Shown: positions 37,064 to 48,240 of the stretch, piece by piece | How the letters are laid out: the number at the start of each line of letters is the position of its first letter | Numbering within the stretch: position 1 is the stretch's first letter | Notes under the pieces: generated by a model | What the model saw: only the letters and a program-made list of their open reading frames with translations | Told to the model about the DNA's origin: nothing | Databases searched by the model: none | NCBI RefSeq assembly: GCF_013449375.1 | Contig: NZ_JACDRR010000011.1 | Location: 124,001 to 188,000 of the forward strand | Direction: 5' to 3' | Length of the DNA stretch: 64,000 bases | Source: Pectobacterium sp. CFBP8739 | Lineage (GTDB): Bacteria > Pseudomonadota > Gammaproteobacteria > Enterobacterales > Enterobacteriaceae | Position numbers and translations under genes: made by a program

Positions 37064-38017
37064 ATGTATACAAAAATAATCGGAACGGGCAGCTATATGC
37101 CTGAACAAATCAGGACGAACGCTGATTTAGAAAAGATGGTGGAAACGACGGACGAATGGATCGTCACACGTACTGGAATCCGTGAGCGCCGAATTGCTGC
37201 GCCGGATGAAAACGTGGCGACCATGGGATATCGTGCCGCGCAAAAAGCGCTGGAAATGGCAAATGTCGATCCTTCTGAAGTCGGTCTTCTAATTGTTGCG
37301 ACGACATCATCGAGCCATGCTTTCCCGAGTTCTGCCTGCCAGATTCAGCAGCTGTTAGGGATCAAAGATACAATTGCCTTCGATCTGGCCGCAGCCTGTG
37401 CCGGTTTTACCTATGCACTGAGCGTTGCTGATCAATACGTTAAAAATGGTGCGGTGAAATACGCACTGGTGATCGGTTCCGATACGCTGTCTCGTACATT
37501 GGATCCTGAAGATCGCGGCACGCTTATTCTGTTCGGTGATGGTGCGGGCGCCGTGCTGTTAACGCCGTCAGAGCAACCGGGGATTCTTTCTACCCATCTG
37601 CATGCTGATGGCCGTTATGGCGAACTGCTGGCACTGCCGCATCAGGATCGTAATCATACTGATACGCATGCTTACCTGACGATGGCGGGTAATGAAGTTT
37701 TTAAAGTGGCAGTGACTGAACTGGCGCATATCGTTGAGGAAACGCTGCAAGCGGCTCAACTGGACAAAAGTGAATTAGACTGGCTAGTGCCTCATCAGGC
37801 TAACTTGCGAATCATCAGTGCTACGGCGAAGAAACTGGGTATGGGGATGGACAAGGTGGTTGTGACGCTGGATCGTCATGGTAATACCTCTGCGGCTTCC
37901 GTACCTTCAGCGCTTGATGAAGCCGTGCGCGATGGGCGTATTAAACCAGGGCAACTGGTGCTGCTTGAAGCCTTCGGCGGCGGTTTTACCTGGGGCTCCG
38001 CGCTGGTTCGTTTTTAA
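37064..38017 (+). CDS. fabH: Beta-ketoacyl-ACP synthase III
   Basis: FabH condenses acetyl-CoA with malonyl-ACP to start type II fatty acid synthesis. In this 317-residue protein the catalytic triad is exactly placed: C112 in [12 protein letters not shown]244 in VPHQANLRI and N274 in HGNTSAAS. The N-terminal [17 protein letters not shown] and the ending [22 protein letters not shown] are standard. Part of the plsX-fabHDG operon; followed by fabD after 17 bp with AGGA before its start. Confidence 0.97.
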   Translation: MYTKIIGTGSYMPEQIRTNADLEKMVETTDEWIVTRTGIRERRIAAPDENVATMGYRAAQKALEMANVDPSEVGLLIVATTSSSHAFPSSACQIQQLLGIKDTIAFDLAAACAGFTYALSVADQYVKNGAVKYALVIGSDTLSRTLDPEDRGTLILFGDGAGAVLLTPSEQPGILSTHLHADGRYGELLALPHQDRNHTDTHAYLTMAGNEVFKVAVTELAHIVEETLQAAQLDKSELDWLVPHQANLRIISATAKKLGMGMDKVVVTLDRHGNTSAASVPSALDEAVRDGRIKPGQLVLLEAFGGGFTWGSALVRF

Positions 38018-38034
38018 TTAAACAGGATTGTGAT

Positions 38035-38964
38035 ATGACGCAATTTGCAATGGTGTTTCCCGGTCAGGGATCGCAGACGGTAGGTATGTTGGCTGAACTG
38101 GCGGCAGAACACCCCATCGTCACTGAAACGTTTGCTCAGGCTTCTGAAGCGTTAGGTTATGACTTATGGCAGCTCACCCAGCAAGGGCCGGCTGAAGAGT
38201 TGAATAAGACTTGGCAGACGCAGCCTGCGTTACTGACCGCTTCTGTTGCTATCTGGCGTGTCTGGCAGCAGCGGGGAGGGAAAGCGCCTGCTCTGATGTC
38301 TGGTCATAGCCTTGGTGAATATTCCGCACTGGTTTGTGCTGGCGTTCTGGATTTCCAACAGGCTGTCCGTTTAGTTGAACTGCGTGGCAAGCTGATGCAG
38401 GAAGCAGTACCGGAAGGAACGGGCGCGATGTATGCCATTATCGGGCTTGATAACGACGCTATTGCCAAAGCGTGTGAAGAATCCGCGCAGGGGCAGGTGG
38501 TTTCTCCAGTAAACTTCAACTCACCGGGTCAGGTGGTGATTGCGGGTAATAAAGACGCCGTTGAGCGTGCTGGTGCCGCGTGTAAAGCCGCAGGGGCGAA
38601 ACGCGCGTTGCCGCTGCCTGTCAGCGTACCGTCACACTGTGCGCTGATGGAGCCAGCCGCGAAGAAACTCGCGGTTGCGCTGGAGTCTGTGACGTTTAAT
38701 GCTCCGGTCATCCCCGTTGTCAATAATGTTGATGCAAGCATCGAAACAACACCGGAAGCGATTCGCGATGCGCTGGTACGCCAGCTGTATTGCCCTGTGC
38801 GCTGGACGGATTGTGTTGAATTTATGGCCTCTCAGGGCGTTGAATCACTGTTAGAAGTCGGGCCAGGTAAAGTATTGACTGGCTTAACCAAACGAATCGT
38901 CGATACCCTGACAGCAGCTGCGGTGAACGATCCTGCTTCTCTATCAGCGGCGATTGAGAAATAA
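38035..38964 (+). CDS. fabD: Malonyl-CoA:ACP transacylase
   Basis: FabD loads malonate from CoA onto acyl carrier protein. The 309-residue enzyme shows MVFPGQGSQTVGM at the N-terminus (oxyanion/Gln motif), the nucleophile S92 in GHSLGEYSAL, Arg in LRGKLMQEAVP, and the catalytic His in VPSHCALMEPA. Length and order match the family. Lies between fabH and fabG with 14-17 bp gaps. Confidence 0.97.
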   Translation: MTQFAMVFPGQGSQTVGMLAELAAEHPIVTETFAQASEALGYDLWQLTQQGPAEELNKTWQTQPALLTASVAIWRVWQQRGGKAPALMSGHSLGEYSALVCAGVLDFQQAVRLVELRGKLMQEAVPEGTGAMYAIIGLDNDAIAKACEESAQGQVVSPVNFNSPGQVVIAGNKDAVERAGAACKAAGAKRALPLPVSVPSHCALMEPAAKKLAVALESVTFNAPVIPVVNNVDASIETTPEAIRDALVRQLYCPVRWTDCVEFMASQGVESLLEVGPGKVLTGLTKRIVDTLTAAAVNDPASLSAAIEK

Positions 38965-38978
38965 GAACGGAGAAGACA

Positions 38979-39713
38979 ATGAGTTTTGAGGGGAAAATTG
39001 CACTGGTTACCGGTGCAAGCCGTGGTATTGGGCGTGCCATCGCCGAGACGTTGGTTGCCCGCGGGGCAAAAGTCATTGGTACCGCAACCAGCGAAAAAGG
39101 TGCTGAAGCTATTAGCGGCTGGCTGGGTGAGAACGGTAAAGGTTATATGCTGAATGTTGCCGATGCAGCATCAGTAGAAAGCGTATTAGCAGAAATTCGC
39201 GCAGAATTCGGGGAAATTGATATTCTTATCAATAACGCGGGCATCACCCGTGATAACCTGCTGATGCGTATGAAAGATGATGAGTGGCACGATATTCTGG
39301 ATACCAATTTAACGTCGGTATTCCGCATGTCTAAAGCAGTGATGCGTGCCATGATGAAGAAACGTTTTGGCCGGATCATTACCATCGGTTCCGTTGTGGG
39401 AACGATGGGCAATGCAGGACAAGCTAACTACGCGGCAGCGAAGGCGGGACTGATTGGATTCAGTAAATCCCTCGCGCGTGAGGTGGCTTCTCGTGGTATT
39501 ACGGTCAACGTTGTCGCGCCTGGTTTTATCGAAACAGATATGACTCAGGCATTGACAGAAGAACAGCGAGCAGGCATTTTGACGTCGGTTCCAGCTAACC
39601 GACTCGGTGATGCTAAAGAAATCGCCAGTGCTGTTGTATTTTTAGCCTCTGATGAAGCTGCTTACATTACTGGCGAAACATTGCATGTCAATGGCGGCAT
39701 GTATATGATCTAA
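38979..39713 (+). CDS. fabG: 3-oxoacyl-ACP reductase
   Basis: FabG is the NADPH-dependent ketoreductase of fatty acid elongation. The 244-residue SDR protein has the cofactor motif TGASRGIGRAIA near residues 11-22, NNAG, the catalytic Ser in TIGSVVGTMGN, Y151 and K155 in YAAAKAG, and ends HVNGGMYMI. GAGAAG precedes the ATG. The operon continues to acpP after 154 bp, a gap that holds two hairpins. Confidence 0.97.
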   Translation: MSFEGKIALVTGASRGIGRAIAETLVARGAKVIGTATSEKGAEAISGWLGENGKGYMLNVADAASVESVLAEIRAEFGEIDILINNAGITRDNLLMRMKDDEWHDILDTNLTSVFRMSKAVMRAMMKKRFGRIITIGSVVGTMGNAGQANYAAAKAGLIGFSKSLAREVASRGITVNVVAPGFIETDMTQALTEEQRAGILTSVPANRLGDAKEIASAVVFLASDEAAYITGETLHVNGGMYMI

Positions 39714-39738
39714 AAAGCTCGAAAACTATTTGCATTAT

Positions 39739-39795
39739 TTGCGGTGATAACCGCAAAATAGCACAAAATCGTGGTTCGACCAGCCGAGATTTTGT
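39739..39795 (+). promoter_or_regulatory. Two hairpins between fabG and acpP
   Basis: TTGCGGT-GATA-ACCGCAA (39739-39756) and ACAAAATC...GATTTTGT around an inner TGGT-TCG-ACCA (39763-39795) lie between fabG and acpP. They may mark a partial terminator or RNA-processing site that lets acpP be expressed far above the upstream genes. The pairing is seen; the role is inferred. Confidence 0.5.
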
Positions 39796-39867
39796 TGCAT
39801 CTTTTCAAACATTTTATACACTACGAAAACCATCGCGAAAGCGAGTTTTGATAGGAAATTTAAGAGT

Positions 39868-40104
39868 ATGAGCACTATCGAAGAACGCGTTAAGAAAATC
39901 ATCGTTGAACAGCTTGGTGTTAAGCAGGAAGAAGTCGTAAACAATGCTTCTTTCGTTGATGACCTCGGCGCTGATTCTCTTGACACTGTTGAGCTGGTAA
40001 TGGCTCTGGAAGAAGAATTTGATACTGAGATTCCAGACGAAGAAGCTGAAAAAATCACGACTGTTCAGGCAGCCATTGATTTCATTCAGGCTAACCAGCA
40101 GTAA
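39868..40104 (+). CDS. acpP: Acyl carrier protein
   Basis: ACP carries growing acyl chains on 4'-phosphopantetheine. The 78-residue acidic protein is nearly identical to E. coli ACP, with the prosthetic group site at S37 in [10 protein letters not shown]. Codon use is that of a very highly expressed gene. AAGAGT stands before the ATG. A strong terminator/attenuator separates it from fabF. Confidence 0.98.
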   Translation: MSTIEERVKKIIVEQLGVKQEEVVNNASFVDDLGADSLDTVELVMALEEEFDTEIPDEEAEKITTVQAAIDFIQANQQ

Positions 40105-40115
40105 GCGAACATATC

Positions 40116-41428
<1,313 letters not shown>

Positions 41429-41443
41429 TTGCAATAGCGTCTT

Positions 41444-41472
41444 AAAAAAACCCGGTTTCCGGGTTTTTTTTT
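41444..41472 (+). terminator. Rho-independent terminator of fabF
   Basis: AAACCCGG-TTT-CCGGGTTT type stem with a long run of T behind it, 15 bp after the stop codon. Confidence 0.92.
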
Positions 41473-41556
41473 GCCTGTATAAAATCAGACACGCCTGCTT
41501 GTCTGCAACGCCGCTTTGCTGGCAAGCTGACGACGATGAATGATGCGGAGCTTATT

Positions 41557-42354
41557 ATGCTGTGGATTAATGGTCAGTTACAGAAACAGCTTTCGGTGCT
41601 CGATCGAGGTACACAGTACGGTGACGGCTGTTTTACGACAGCCAGAGTATGCGATGGCGAGATTGTCTGGCTTGATCGACATGTCGCGCGTCTGCAACAG
41701 GCCGCTACGCGCTTATTATTTCCGACGCTTGATTGGGAAAGTCTGATCGCTGAAATGAAACAGGCAGCACTGGGGCGAGCAGACGGCGTCGTGAAAGTGA
41801 TGTTAACGCGCGGTGCTGGCGGGCGTGGCTATAGTCCCCTGGGCTGCATGCAACCAACCCGAATCGTCATGCAGGTCGGCTATCCCACTCACTATGACGA
41901 CTGGCGTGAGCAGGGCATTAGCCTGAACCTTAGCCCTGTCGCGCTCGCGAAAAATCCGCTGTTAGCGGGCATTAAGCATCTCAATCGGCTTGAACAAGTG
42001 CTGATTCGTGCGCATCTTGACCAGACTTCAGCCGACGAGACCCTCGTGCTTGACACCTCTGGTGCGCTAGTGGAATGCTGTGCCGCAAATTTATTCTGGC
42101 GCAAAGGGCACCGGATCTATACGCCAGATTTATCTGAATCAGGAGTGGATGGCGTTGCTCGACAGCATATTATTGCCTTGCTGGCAGATTCTGATTTTGA
42201 GCTAGAAATTGTTAGTGAACCCGTAAGCACACTGTCCGATGCGGACGAAGTGCTGGTTTGTAATGCATTAATGCCGATAGTCCCCGTGAATCAGGCGCAT
42301 GTCTGGCGTTACCACTCCCGAGAGCTTTATCGATTCCTGAGTTCTGACTGCTAG
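41557..42354 (+). CDS. pabC: Aminodeoxychorismate lyase
   Basis: PabC is the PLP-dependent class IV aminotransferase-fold lyase that releases p-aminobenzoate for folate. The 265-residue protein shows DRGTQYGDGCFTTARV at the N-terminus, K140 as the PLP lysine in GIKHLNRLEQVL, GRGYSPLG, and ECCAANLFWRKG. ATG 41557 with GGAG six bases upstream matches the family start; an in-frame ATG at 41536 adds seven residues. First gene of pabC-mltG-tmk-holB-ycfH. Confidence 0.95.
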   Translation: MLWINGQLQKQLSVLDRGTQYGDGCFTTARVCDGEIVWLDRHVARLQQAATRLLFPTLDWESLIAEMKQAALGRADGVVKVMLTRGAGGRGYSPLGCMQPTRIVMQVGYPTHYDDWREQGISLNLSPVALAKNPLLAGIKHLNRLEQVLIRAHLDQTSADETLVLDTSGALVECCAANLFWRKGHRIYTPDLSESGVDGVARQHIIALLADSDFELEIVSEPVSTLSDADEVLVCNALMPIVPVNQAHVWRYHSRELYRFLSSDC

Positions 42355-42368
42355 TAGATGGTTGATTT

Positions 42369-43388
42369 ATGAAGAAAAAGAAAATTGGTTTGCTGATTAT
42401 CACTGCCATTGTGCTGATATTACTGGTCGCATGGCAGAAAATGCAGCGTTTTGCTGATTCTCCATTGGCTATCGAAAAGGAAACTATCTTTACGCTTCCT
42501 GCTGGTACAGGAAGAGAAGGGCTGGAAACGCTGCTTCTCGATCAGCATGTCATTACCGATGGCACATTTTTTCCGTGGCTGCTGCGTATTGAGCCTGAAT
42601 TGGCAAAATTCAAAGCAGGTACGTATCGCTTGACTTCGGGCATGACCGTGCGCGAGATGCTGGCGCTGCTATCCAGCGGAAAAGAAGCGCAATTTTCTAT
42701 CCGTTTTGTCGAAGGCTCACGTTTGAAAGAGTGGCTGGTCACGCTGCAACAAGCACCTTATATCAAGCATTCATTGGCCGATAAAACCGAACAGGATGTT
42801 GCCACCCAGTTGGAAATCAAAGATAAGCCGAATCCGGAAGGCTGGTTTTATCCTGATACGTATTCATACACGGCAGGTACGAGCGATATCGCCCTGTTGC
42901 AGCGTGCGCATCAGCGCATGAAAAAAACGGTGGATGAGGTATGGAAAGGGCGCGAAGATGGATTGCCGTATAAAACGCCAGAAGAATTGTTGACGATGGC
43001 CTCAATCATTGAAAAAGAAACGGCCATTAATGAAGAACGTACTCAGGTTGCCTCCGTTTTTATCAATCGGTTACGGCTTGGGATGCGCTTGCAGACTGAC
43101 CCTACGGTGATTTATGGCATGGGGGATGACTATAAAGGCGTGATAACCCGTAAAGCATTAGACACGCCAACGCCTTACAATACCTATATTATTTCTGGTT
43201 TGCCGCCAACGCCAATTGCGATGCCGGGAAAAGCCTCATTAGATGCGGTAGCACACCCAGCTAAAACGTCATACCTGTATTTTGTGGCGGATGGAAAAGG
43301 CGGACACAGTTTTACCACTAACCTTGCAGACCATAATCGTGCTGTGAGGGTATACCGCTCAGCGTTAAAGGAACGGGATGAACAGTAA
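42369..43388 (+). CDS. mltG: Endolytic peptidoglycan transglycosylase MltG
   Basis: MltG cleaves nascent glycan strands at the membrane and sets their length. The 339-residue protein has one N-terminal membrane anchor (residues ~5-22), a LysM-like first part ([17 protein letters not shown]) and the YceG-like domain with [14 protein letters not shown], which contains the likely catalytic Glu (E215 or E217), [20 protein letters not shown], and the ending [21 protein letters not shown]. Its stop overlaps tmk by 11 bp. Confidence 0.95.
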   Translation: MKKKKIGLLIITAIVLILLVAWQKMQRFADSPLAIEKETIFTLPAGTGREGLETLLLDQHVITDGTFFPWLLRIEPELAKFKAGTYRLTSGMTVREMLALLSSGKEAQFSIRFVEGSRLKEWLVTLQQAPYIKHSLADKTEQDVATQLEIKDKPNPEGWFYPDTYSYTAGTSDIALLQRAHQRMKKTVDEVWKGREDGLPYKTPEELLTMASIIEKETAINEERTQVASVFINRLRLGMRLQTDPTVIYGMGDDYKGVITRKALDTPTPYNTYIISGLPPTPIAMPGKASLDAVAHPAKTSYLYFVADGKGGHSFTTNLADHNRAVRVYRSALKERDEQ

Positions 43389-44037
43389 ATTTATCGTCAT
43401 TGAAGGATTGGAAGGCGCAGGGAAGACCACCGCACGTAATATCGTGGTGGAAACGCTGCGGTCACATGGCGTGAAAGAGGTTGTGTTTACACGCGAGCCC
43501 GGTGGCACGCCGCTGGCAGAGAAACTGCGTGAGCTTATCAAGCAAGGTATAGCCGATGAGAAGGTTACCGACAAAGCGGAAGTGTTGATGTTGTACGCCG
43601 CCAGAGTTCAACTGGTGGATAATGTCATCAAACCCGCACTGGCTAACGGGCAATGGGTTATCGGCGATCGTCACGATTTGTCTTCACAGGCTTATCAGGG
43701 TGGTGGACGTGGGATCGATCAGCAACTGTTGCGTTCACTGCGCGATACCGTGCTGGGTGAGTTTCGCCCTGATCTGACGCTCTATCTTGATTTGCCGCCC
43801 GCTATCGGTTTGCAGCGCGCGCGCCAGCGGGGCGAGTTGGATCGAATTGAGCAAGAGTCGCTGGCTTTCTTTGAACGTACCCGTTCCCGCTATCAGGAAC
43901 TGGCTGCGGAAGACGACAGTATCCTGACGATCGATGCTTCACAGTCTATTGACGCCGTCAGTGCGGATATTCAGGCAGCGCTACAGCAGTGGTTACAGCA
44001 ACAAGGCTTGTCGCCTGTTGCGCAGGAGCCGCGCTGA
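43378..44037 (+). CDS. tmk: Thymidylate kinase
   Basis: Tmk phosphorylates dTMP to dTDP. The 219-residue enzyme has the P-loop [10 protein letters not shown] (residues 9-18), the DR(Y/H)-type motif [24 protein letters not shown] and the LID region [13 protein letters not shown]. It overlaps mltG upstream and shares TGATG with holB downstream, so the cluster is translationally coupled. Confidence 0.97.
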   Translation: MNSKFIVIEGLEGAGKTTARNIVVETLRSHGVKEVVFTREPGGTPLAEKLRELIKQGIADEKVTDKAEVLMLYAARVQLVDNVIKPALANGQWVIGDRHDLSSQAYQGGGRGIDQQLLRSLRDTVLGEFRPDLTLYLDLPPAIGLQRARQRGELDRIEQESLAFFERTRSRYQELAAEDDSILTIDASQSIDAVSADIQAALQQWLQQQGLSPVAQEPR

Positions 44038-45047
44038 TGGATTGGTATCCGTGGCTGAATGCATCCTATCGGCAGCTCATCGGCCAGTATCAGGCTGGCA
44101 GGGGGCATCATGCGGTGTTACTGCATGCGCTGCCGGGCATGGGCGATGAATCGCTGATTTATGCGCTGAGTCGCTGGCTGATCTGCCAGCAACCTGATGG
44201 GATGAAAAGCTGCGGCCAGTGTCACTCCTGTAATCTGATGACCGCAGGAACGCATCCAGACTGGCATGTGCTGAGCCCAGAGAAAGGCAAGCAAAGCTTA
44301 GGTGTCGATCCCGTGCGTGACGTCGTTGAGAAAGTGTATCAACACTCCCGACAGGGCGGAGCAAAAGTGATTTGGCTGGCCGCTGCTGAGCAACTGACAG
44401 AGGCGGCAGCGAATGCGCTGCTGAAAACGCTGGAAGAGCCGCCGCAGAATACCTTCTTCTTGTTTGGCTGTCGTGAGCCAGCTCGGTTGTTGGCGACGTT
44501 GCGCAGCCGTTGTTTGTATCACTATCTGGATGTTCCGAATGAAACGCAGAGCGTGTTGTGGCTGAATGCGCGCCATCGCCATGACAGCAAGGCATTGCGC
44601 ACGGCATTGAGATTGCAATCGGGCGCGCCGCTAGCCGCCGAAGCGTTATTGCAGCCAGAGCGTTGGAAACAGCGTAGCGCGCTGTGTCAGGCGTTTTCTG
44701 CCGCGCTGACCTCGCGAGATCAGCTCTCATTGATATCACAGCTAAATCATGACGATGCGGATGTTCGTATTCACTGGTTGGCTACGCTACTGCTGGATGC
44801 TATGAAATGGCAGCAGGGTGCGAATGACCATTTAGTGAATCAGGATCAGATCGAACTGGTTGAGCGTCTGGCACGCGAACCTTCCGCACATTTGCAGTAT
44901 GAGCTGCAACAGTGGCTGTCTTGCCGGCAAAAATTGCTGACCGTCACGGGGGTAAATCGTGAGCTATTGCTGACGGAACGCCTGCTTGATGGGGAACGCA
45001 CGTTTGCCTCATTGGTTAGGCGCGACAGCCATCCTTTTTCTGTTTAA
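44037..45047 (+). CDS. holB: DNA polymerase III subunit delta'
   Basis: HolB is the stator of the clamp loader. The 336-residue protein matches E. coli delta' in length and has the AAA+ core without a usable P-loop (LHALPGMGDESL), the zinc cluster CQQPDGMKSCGQCHSCN, and LLKTLEEPPQNTFFLFGCREPARLLATLRSRC (pieces LLKTLEEPP and TLRSRC, the SRC motif). The ATG overlaps the tmk stop codon. An upstream in-frame start within tmk is rejected because CAGGAG stands properly before 44037. Confidence 0.96.
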   Translation: MDWYPWLNASYRQLIGQYQAGRGHHAVLLHALPGMGDESLIYALSRWLICQQPDGMKSCGQCHSCNLMTAGTHPDWHVLSPEKGKQSLGVDPVRDVVEKVYQHSRQGGAKVIWLAAAEQLTEAAANALLKTLEEPPQNTFFLFGCREPARLLATLRSRCLYHYLDVPNETQSVLWLNARHRHDSKALRTALRLQSGAPLAAEALLQPERWKQRSALCQAFSAALTSRDQLSLISQLNHDDADVRIHWLATLLLDAMKWQQGANDHLVNQDQIELVERLAREPSAHLQYELQQWLSCRQKLLTVTGVNRELLLTERLLDGERTFASLVRRDSHPFSV

Positions 45048-45066
45048 TTATTATCGAGTAAATATC

Positions 45067-45861
45067 ATGTTGTTAGTGGATTCCCACTGTCATCTTGACG
45101 GTCTGGATTATCAGTCATTGCATAAAGATGTCTCCGATGTTCTGGAGAAAGCGAAACGTCGCGATGTCGGCTTCCTATTGGCGGTGGCGACGACGTTGCC
45201 TGGCTATCGCGCCATGCTGGAGTTAATTGGCGAACGCGATAATGTGGCGTTTTCCTGCGGCGTTCATCCGCTTAATCAGGAAGTACCTTATGATTATGCC
45301 GAGCTGCGTGAGTTAGCCAGCGCCAGCCGCGTGGTGGCGATGGGGGAAACGGGCCTGGACTATTTCTACCAACAGGAAACGAAAGCCCAGCAGCAGGAAT
45401 CTTTTCGCGAACATATTCGTATTGGCAATGACCTGAACAAACCGGTCATCGTGCATACGCGTGCCGCCCGTGAAGATACGTTAGCGATTCTGCGTGAGGA
45501 ACAGGCGGAGAAATGCAGTGGTGTTCTGCACTGTTGTACCGAAGATTTGCCAACGGCAAAAGCCCTGTTGGATATGGGATTCTATATCTCGTTTTCTGGC
45601 ATCGTGACGTTCCGTAATGCCGAGGCGTTGCGTGATGTCGCGCGTTATGTACCGTTGGATCGGATGCTGATTGAAACGGATTCCCCTTGGTTAGCACCCG
45701 TTCCATTCCGGGGGACGGAAAACCAGCCTGCGTATGTGCGTGATGTCGCGGAATATCTCGCCGTGCTGAAAGGCACATCGTTGGAAAACCTTGCTGCCGC
45801 CACAACAGAAAACTTTTCCCGCCTGTTTCACATCGATCCAGCTCGGTTGACCGCCGCGTAA
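45067..45861 (+). CDS. ycfH: TatD-family metal-dependent hydrolase YcfH
   Basis: A 264-residue TatD-like DNase-family TIM barrel. Metal ligands are visible: H7 and H9 in DSHCHLDGLD, Glu in MGETGLDYFY, His in VIVHTRAA and VLHCCTED, and Asp in LIETDSPWLAPVP. The ATG at 45067 opens the family-like MLLVDSHCHL; the frame extends upstream into holB without a better start. Last gene of the pabC unit. The physiological substrate is not settled. Confidence 0.94.
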   Translation: MLLVDSHCHLDGLDYQSLHKDVSDVLEKAKRRDVGFLLAVATTLPGYRAMLELIGERDNVAFSCGVHPLNQEVPYDYAELRELASASRVVAMGETGLDYFYQQETKAQQQESFREHIRIGNDLNKPVIVHTRAAREDTLAILREEQAEKCSGVLHCCTEDLPTAKALLDMGFYISFSGIVTFRNAEALRDVARYVPLDRMLIETDSPWLAPVPFRGTENQPAYVRDVAEYLAVLKGTSLENLAAATTENFSRLFHIDPARLTAA

Positions 45862-46018
45862 TAGTGGCTGAAAATAGCCGAGTTTTTTTTATCCGTGTAA
45901 TTAATAGCGCTGCATAATCCTCTTGATCAGGTTTTTCCTCTTCAGGGGGACATGTTTTTTAGCGATATATCACAAAAAAGTGCAATATCTGTTCGAAATA
46001 AGCCTGTTGGCTTGTGGA

Positions 46019-46040
46019 AACGTGATAGCAATCAAACATT
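46019..46040 (+). promoter_or_regulatory. CRP-cAMP site of ptsG
   Basis: CGTGA-TAGCAA-TCAAA fits TGTGA-N6-TCACA at 7 of 10 conserved positions and lies where E. coli ptsG has its CRP site. Confidence 0.7.
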
Positions 46041-46051
46041 GTGGGCGCTAT

Positions 46052-46074
46052 TTATTTTACTCTGCGTAAAAATT
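46052..46074 (+). promoter_or_regulatory. Mlc operator of ptsG
   Basis: ATTTTAC-TCTGC-GTAAAAA, a partial palindrome about 30 bp after the CRP site, resembles the E. coli ptsG Mlc operator. Glucose uptake would release Mlc through PtsG. Confidence 0.7.
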
Positions 46075-46158
46075 AAAGGGGGCTAAGACACCCCAACTCG
46101 CAAAGGCCATCCTCCCCGTCTTTGCTTATATATGAAGTATCAGAAGTAAAAGCACTAT

Positions 46159-46173
46159 TACTCAGGAGCACAC
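46159..46173 (+). promoter_or_regulatory. SgrS small RNA pairing site over the ptsG ribosome site
   Basis: TACTCAGGAGCACAC is the same as the segment of E. coli ptsG mRNA that pairs with SgrS, and it includes the ribosome site AGGAG. This suggests silencing during sugar-phosphate stress. sgrS itself is not in the window. Confidence 0.75.
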
Positions 46174-46179
46174 TCAATT

Positions 46180-47613
46180 ATGTTCAAGAATGCATTCGCA
46201 AACCTGCAAAAAGTAGGTAAGTCGCTAATGCTGCCCGTATCCGTACTCCCTATTGCAGGTATTCTGCTGGGTGTCGGTTCGGCCAATTTTAGCTGGTTGC
46301 CTGAAATTGTCTCCAGCGTCATGGCACAAGCCGGTGACTCGGTGTTTGCTAATATGCCGCTGATTTTTGCTATTGGTGTTGCCCTGGGCTTCACCAATAA
46401 CGACGGTGTTTCCGCACTGGCGGCGGTGGTCGCTTATGGCATCATGGTGAAAACCATGGCTGCGATTGCGCCGCTGGTTCTTAATCTACCTGCTGCCGAG
46501 ATCACGGCGAAGCACCTGGCGGATACCGGCGTTCTGGGCGGGATCATTGCCGGTGCAATTGCCGCGTATATGTTTAATCGTTTCTACCGCATCCAACTGC
46601 CTGAATATCTGGGCTTCTTTGCCGGTAAACGCTTCGTGCCGATTATTTCCGGCCTGACGGCGATCGTTACCGGTGCAGTGCTATCTTTCATATGGCCACC
46701 GATCGGTAGCGCGATCCAAACGTTTTCACATTGGGCGGCGAATGAGAACCCGATGTTAGCATTTGGTATCTATGGGGTCGTTGAACGTTCTCTGGTGCCG
46801 TTTGGTCTGCACCATATCTGGAACGTACCTTTCCAAATGCAAGTCGGTGAGTTCACTAACGCGGCAGGTCAGGTTTTCCACGGTGATATCCCACGTTATA
46901 TTGCGGGTGACCCGACTGCGGGTAAATTGTCCGGTGGCTTCCTGTTTAAAATGTATGGTTTGCCAGCCGCAGCTATTGCTATTTGGCATTCGGCTAAACC
47001 AGAGAACCGTGCGAAAGTCGGCGGTATCATGATCTCTGCGGCACTGACCTCGTTCCTGACGGGGATCACTGAGCCAATTGAGTTCTCCTTCATGTTTGTT
47101 GCGCCGATCCTGTATGTCATCCATGCGATTCTGGCCGGTCTGGCGTTCCCAATCTGTATCCTGTTGGGTATGCGTGATGGTACAAGCTTCTCTCACGGCC
47201 TGATCGACTTCGTGGTGCTGAGCGGCAACGGCAGCAAACTGTGGCTGTTCCCGATTGTAGGTCTGTGCTATGCGCTGATTTACTACACTATCTTCCGCGT
47301 TCTGATTGCCAAACTGAATCTGAAAACGCCGGGTCGTGAAGATAGCTCATCTGAGCAAAGCTCGCAGGACAGCACTGAAATGGCGGCCGCTCTGGTAACG
47401 GCATTCGGTGGTAAAGAGAACATCACTAACCTGGATGCCTGCATCACCCGTTTGCGTGTCAGCGTGGGCGATGTGGCTAAAGTGGATCAGGCTAGCCTGA
47501 AAAAACTGGGCGCAGCCGGTGTGGTTGTTGCAGGTTCCGGTGTTCAGGCTATTTTCGGTACCAAATCCGATAACCTGAAAACCGACATGGACGACTACAT
47601 CCGTAACCACTGA
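46180..47613 (+). CDS. ptsG: PTS glucose transporter subunit IICB
   Basis: PtsG imports and phosphorylates glucose. The 477-residue protein has the membrane IIC domain (about residues 1-390; [41 protein letters not shown]), a short linker rich in Ser/Glu/Gln, and the IIB domain with the phosphorylated Cys at C421 in [11 protein letters not shown]. Length equals E. coli PtsG. AGGAGC precedes the ATG and is inside the SgrS-pairing site. In E. coli fhuE follows; here hinT does. Confidence 0.97.
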   Translation: MFKNAFANLQKVGKSLMLPVSVLPIAGILLGVGSANFSWLPEIVSSVMAQAGDSVFANMPLIFAIGVALGFTNNDGVSALAAVVAYGIMVKTMAAIAPLVLNLPAAEITAKHLADTGVLGGIIAGAIAAYMFNRFYRIQLPEYLGFFAGKRFVPIISGLTAIVTGAVLSFIWPPIGSAIQTFSHWAANENPMLAFGIYGVVERSLVPFGLHHIWNVPFQMQVGEFTNAAGQVFHGDIPRYIAGDPTAGKLSGGFLFKMYGLPAAAIAIWHSAKPENRAKVGGIMISAALTSFLTGITEPIEFSFMFVAPILYVIHAILAGLAFPICILLGMRDGTSFSHGLIDFVVLSGNGSKLWLFPIVGLCYALIYYTIFRVLIAKLNLKTPGREDSSSEQSSQDSTEMAAALVTAFGGKENITNLDACITRLRVSVGDVAKVDQASLKKLGAAGVVVAGSGVQAIFGTKSDNLKTDMDDYIRNH

Positions 47614-47632
47614 TGTGTTGTTGGGGAGTGGT

Positions 47633-47657
47633 AAAAGGGGCGAAAGCCCCTTTTTTT
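47633..47657 (+). terminator. Rho-independent terminator of ptsG
   Basis: AAAAGGGGC-GAAA-GCCCCTTTT, a GNRA-loop stem with a run of T, 19 bp after the stop codon. Confidence 0.93.
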
Positions 47658-47835
47658 ATGGTCGCAACAAACGCGTATTTTCGGTTATAAGACAGGCGTG
47701 TCGATCATTTTTCTGGGTGTCGTATTTTGACCAACCGCACCAGAAATAGACGAAGAAGGTTGAAAGAAATGGAATAGGTCACTCATACTGCCTACACGAC
47801 GTCGTTCAATGCCAGCTTTAACAAGGAAATCAATC

Positions 47836-48186
47836 ATGGCTGAAGAAACCATCTTTAGTAAAATCATCCGCCGGGAAATCCCTGCCGATATCGTCTATCA
47901 AGATGAACTGGTCACCGCCTTCCGTGACATTGCTCCTCGCACACCCACTCACATCCTGATTATCCCGAATGTCTTGATCCCTACTGTTAACGATACGGCG
48001 CCAGAACATGAAGCGGCGCTGGGACGAATGGTAACGGTCGCGGGAAAAATTGCGCAGCAGGAAGGGATTGCCGAGGACGGCTATCGTCTGATCATTAACT
48101 GCAACCGACACGGCGGGCAGGAGGTATATCACATCCATATGCATTTACTGGGTGGTCGCGCATTAGGGCCTTTGCTGGCGAACTAG
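47836..48186 (+). CDS. hinT: HIT family purine nucleoside phosphoramidase HinT
   Basis: HinT hydrolyses adenosine phosphoramidates and AMP-lysine. The 116-residue protein begins [20 protein letters not shown] after Met and contains the histidine triad HIHMHLL near the C-terminus, preceded by [11 protein letters not shown]. The ATG at 47836 matches the family; the frame could start 27 nt earlier but without a ribosome site. AAGGAAA stands upstream. First gene of hinT-ycfL-lpoB-thiK-nagZ-ycfP. Confidence 0.95.
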   Translation: MAEETIFSKIIRREIPADIVYQDELVTAFRDIAPRTPTHILIIPNVLIPTVNDTAPEHEAALGRMVTVAGKIAQQEGIAEDGYRLIINCNRHGGQEVYHIHMHLLGGRALGPLLAN

Positions 48187-48240
48187 ATTCGATGATCATG
48201 GTTGGGCAATCATGTGAAAAAAAACTCATGCGAGAACATC

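Larger units (their letters stand above)
45862..46179. other. Regulatory region of ptsG
   Basis: 318 bp without a gene; carries CRP, Mlc and SgrS-pairing signals listed separately. The leader is about 100 nt if the start lies just after the Mlc box. Confidence 0.7.

Noticed and set aside
44077-44739. Long 220-codon minus-strand frame in holB
   Set aside because: Antisense shadow of a GC-rich conserved gene; Ser/Arg/Ala-rich and without homology signals.
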